Assembly (NCBI GenBank): GCA_003455235.1
Contig: DMRT01000108.1
Span: 1-6,375, forward strand
Source of the DNA: Chitinophagaceae bacterium
GTDB lineage: Bacteria > Bacteroidota > Bacteroidia > Chitinophagales > Chitinophagaceae
DNA: 6,375 nt
Direction: 5' to 3'
Both the position numbers and the translations under genes were made by a program. Under the pieces are notes generated by a model that saw only the letters and a program-made list of their open reading frames with translations, did not search any database and was not told the DNA's origin. Below are positions 5,980-6,375 of the stretch, one piece after another (the stretch's first letter is position 1; each line of letters begins with the position of its first letter).

Positions 5980-6375
5980 CTACAATTCAATCACCTGGTA
6001 AGCAACCCCCAGCCGTTCAAATGCCTCTTCCAGCCTTTCTTTGTGTGTGTCGGTGATGAACACCTGGCCGCTGTTTTCTTTACATACCCAATGCAGGAGC
6101 TGGTTCATGCGGTTGTCGTCGAGTTTTTCAAAAACATCATCCAGTAGCAGGAGAGGAGCGAATCCTTTATTCTGTTTCAGTAGTTCAAATTCTGCCAGCT
6201 TCAGGGCGAATAACAAACTTTTGCGCTGGCCCTGGGAAGCGGTTGTTTTAAACGGCTGGCCGTTCAGCTGCATCGTGATATCATCTTTATGAATGCCGCC
6301 ATTGCTTCGCTGAAGGATAAAGTCTTTATCGCGGCAGTTATTAAGCAGGCTGTAAAAATCCGTATCGTTCAGCTG
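5980..6375 (-). CDS. recF: DNA replication and repair protein RecF, C-terminal 131 residues (5' end outside window)
   Basis: The frame is open from the right edge to TAG at 5980, so about the last third of RecF is present. The internal Met at 6273 is not the start, because the reading frame continues upstream (QLNDTDFYSLLNNC at the edge, then GGIHKDDITM). The SMC/ABC-type ATPase signature SQGQRKS lies at 6237-6217. Walker B with the catalytic acidic pair, LLLLDDVFEKLDD, lies at 6153-6115. The following VFITDTHKERL segment (6063-6031) is where RecF has its switch region. The Walker A motif must lie outside the window. RecF binds gapped DNA and, with RecO and RecR, helps load RecA at stalled forks. 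All visible motifs look intact. The DUF721 gene follows 35 bp downstream, an arrangement common in Bacteroidota. Confidence 0.95.
   Translation of the reverse strand, partial: QLNDTDFYSLLNNCRDKDFILQRSNGGIHKDDITMQLNGQPFKTTASQGQRKSLLFALKLAEFELLKQNKGFAPLLLLDDVFEKLDDNRMNQLLHWVCKENSGQVFITDTHKERLEEAFERLGVAYQVIEL

Noticed and set aside
6041..6292. Plus-strand frame antisense to recF
   Set aside because: The minus strand here carries clear RecF signature and Walker B motifs; the Ser-rich plus translation is a shadow.

Overview
The window looks like chromosomal DNA of a Bacteroidota bacterium, most likely of the Chitinophagaceae or a near relative. None of the starts I could inspect has a Shine-Dalgarno sequence. 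The only promoter-like sequences resemble the Bacteroidota TTTG / TAnnTTTG type. All four exported proteins have a signal peptide ending Ala|Gln. The protein families (DUF3857 transglutaminase-like, a TraB/GumN protein, recF followed by a DUF721 gene) also fit that phylum. This is inferred from recognised families; no search was run.

Layout. Positions 446-1 (minus) hold the N-terminal 148 codons of a secreted protein that leaves the window on the left. A 171-bp gap follows. Positions 4598-2619 and 2594-618 (both minus, 24 bp apart) are two full-length paralogous exported proteins of about 660 residues, each with DUF3857, a transglutaminase-like domain and a C-terminal beta-rich domain. They form a tandem duplication and probably one operon, with the 659-aa gene first. 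An 80-bp divergent gap (4599-4678) separates this operon from a plus-strand TraB/GumN-family exported protein (4679-5569). A 93-bp convergent gap with short GTCATT repeats follows. On the right, minus strand, lie the C-terminal part of recF (entering from the right edge, stop at 5980) and, 35 bp downstream, a small DUF721/DciA-like gene (5944-5663). These two are a replication/repair pair.

How the parts relate. The left two thirds encode envelope or secreted proteins with no demonstrated substrate, and the right end is housekeeping DNA. The most notable signals are: loss of the catalytic Cys and His in both transglutaminase-like domains while the fold motifs and the Asp remain; a pair of cysteines conserved in both paralogues; a small palindrome midway between the divergent genes; the uniform Ala|Gln signal-peptide junction; and heptad-type microrepeats in two intergenic gaps. 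I see no mobile element, CRISPR array, tRNA or rRNA, and no frameshifted gene. I do not see a clearly new multi-gene system. The pseudo-transglutaminase pair is the best candidate for something not yet understood.
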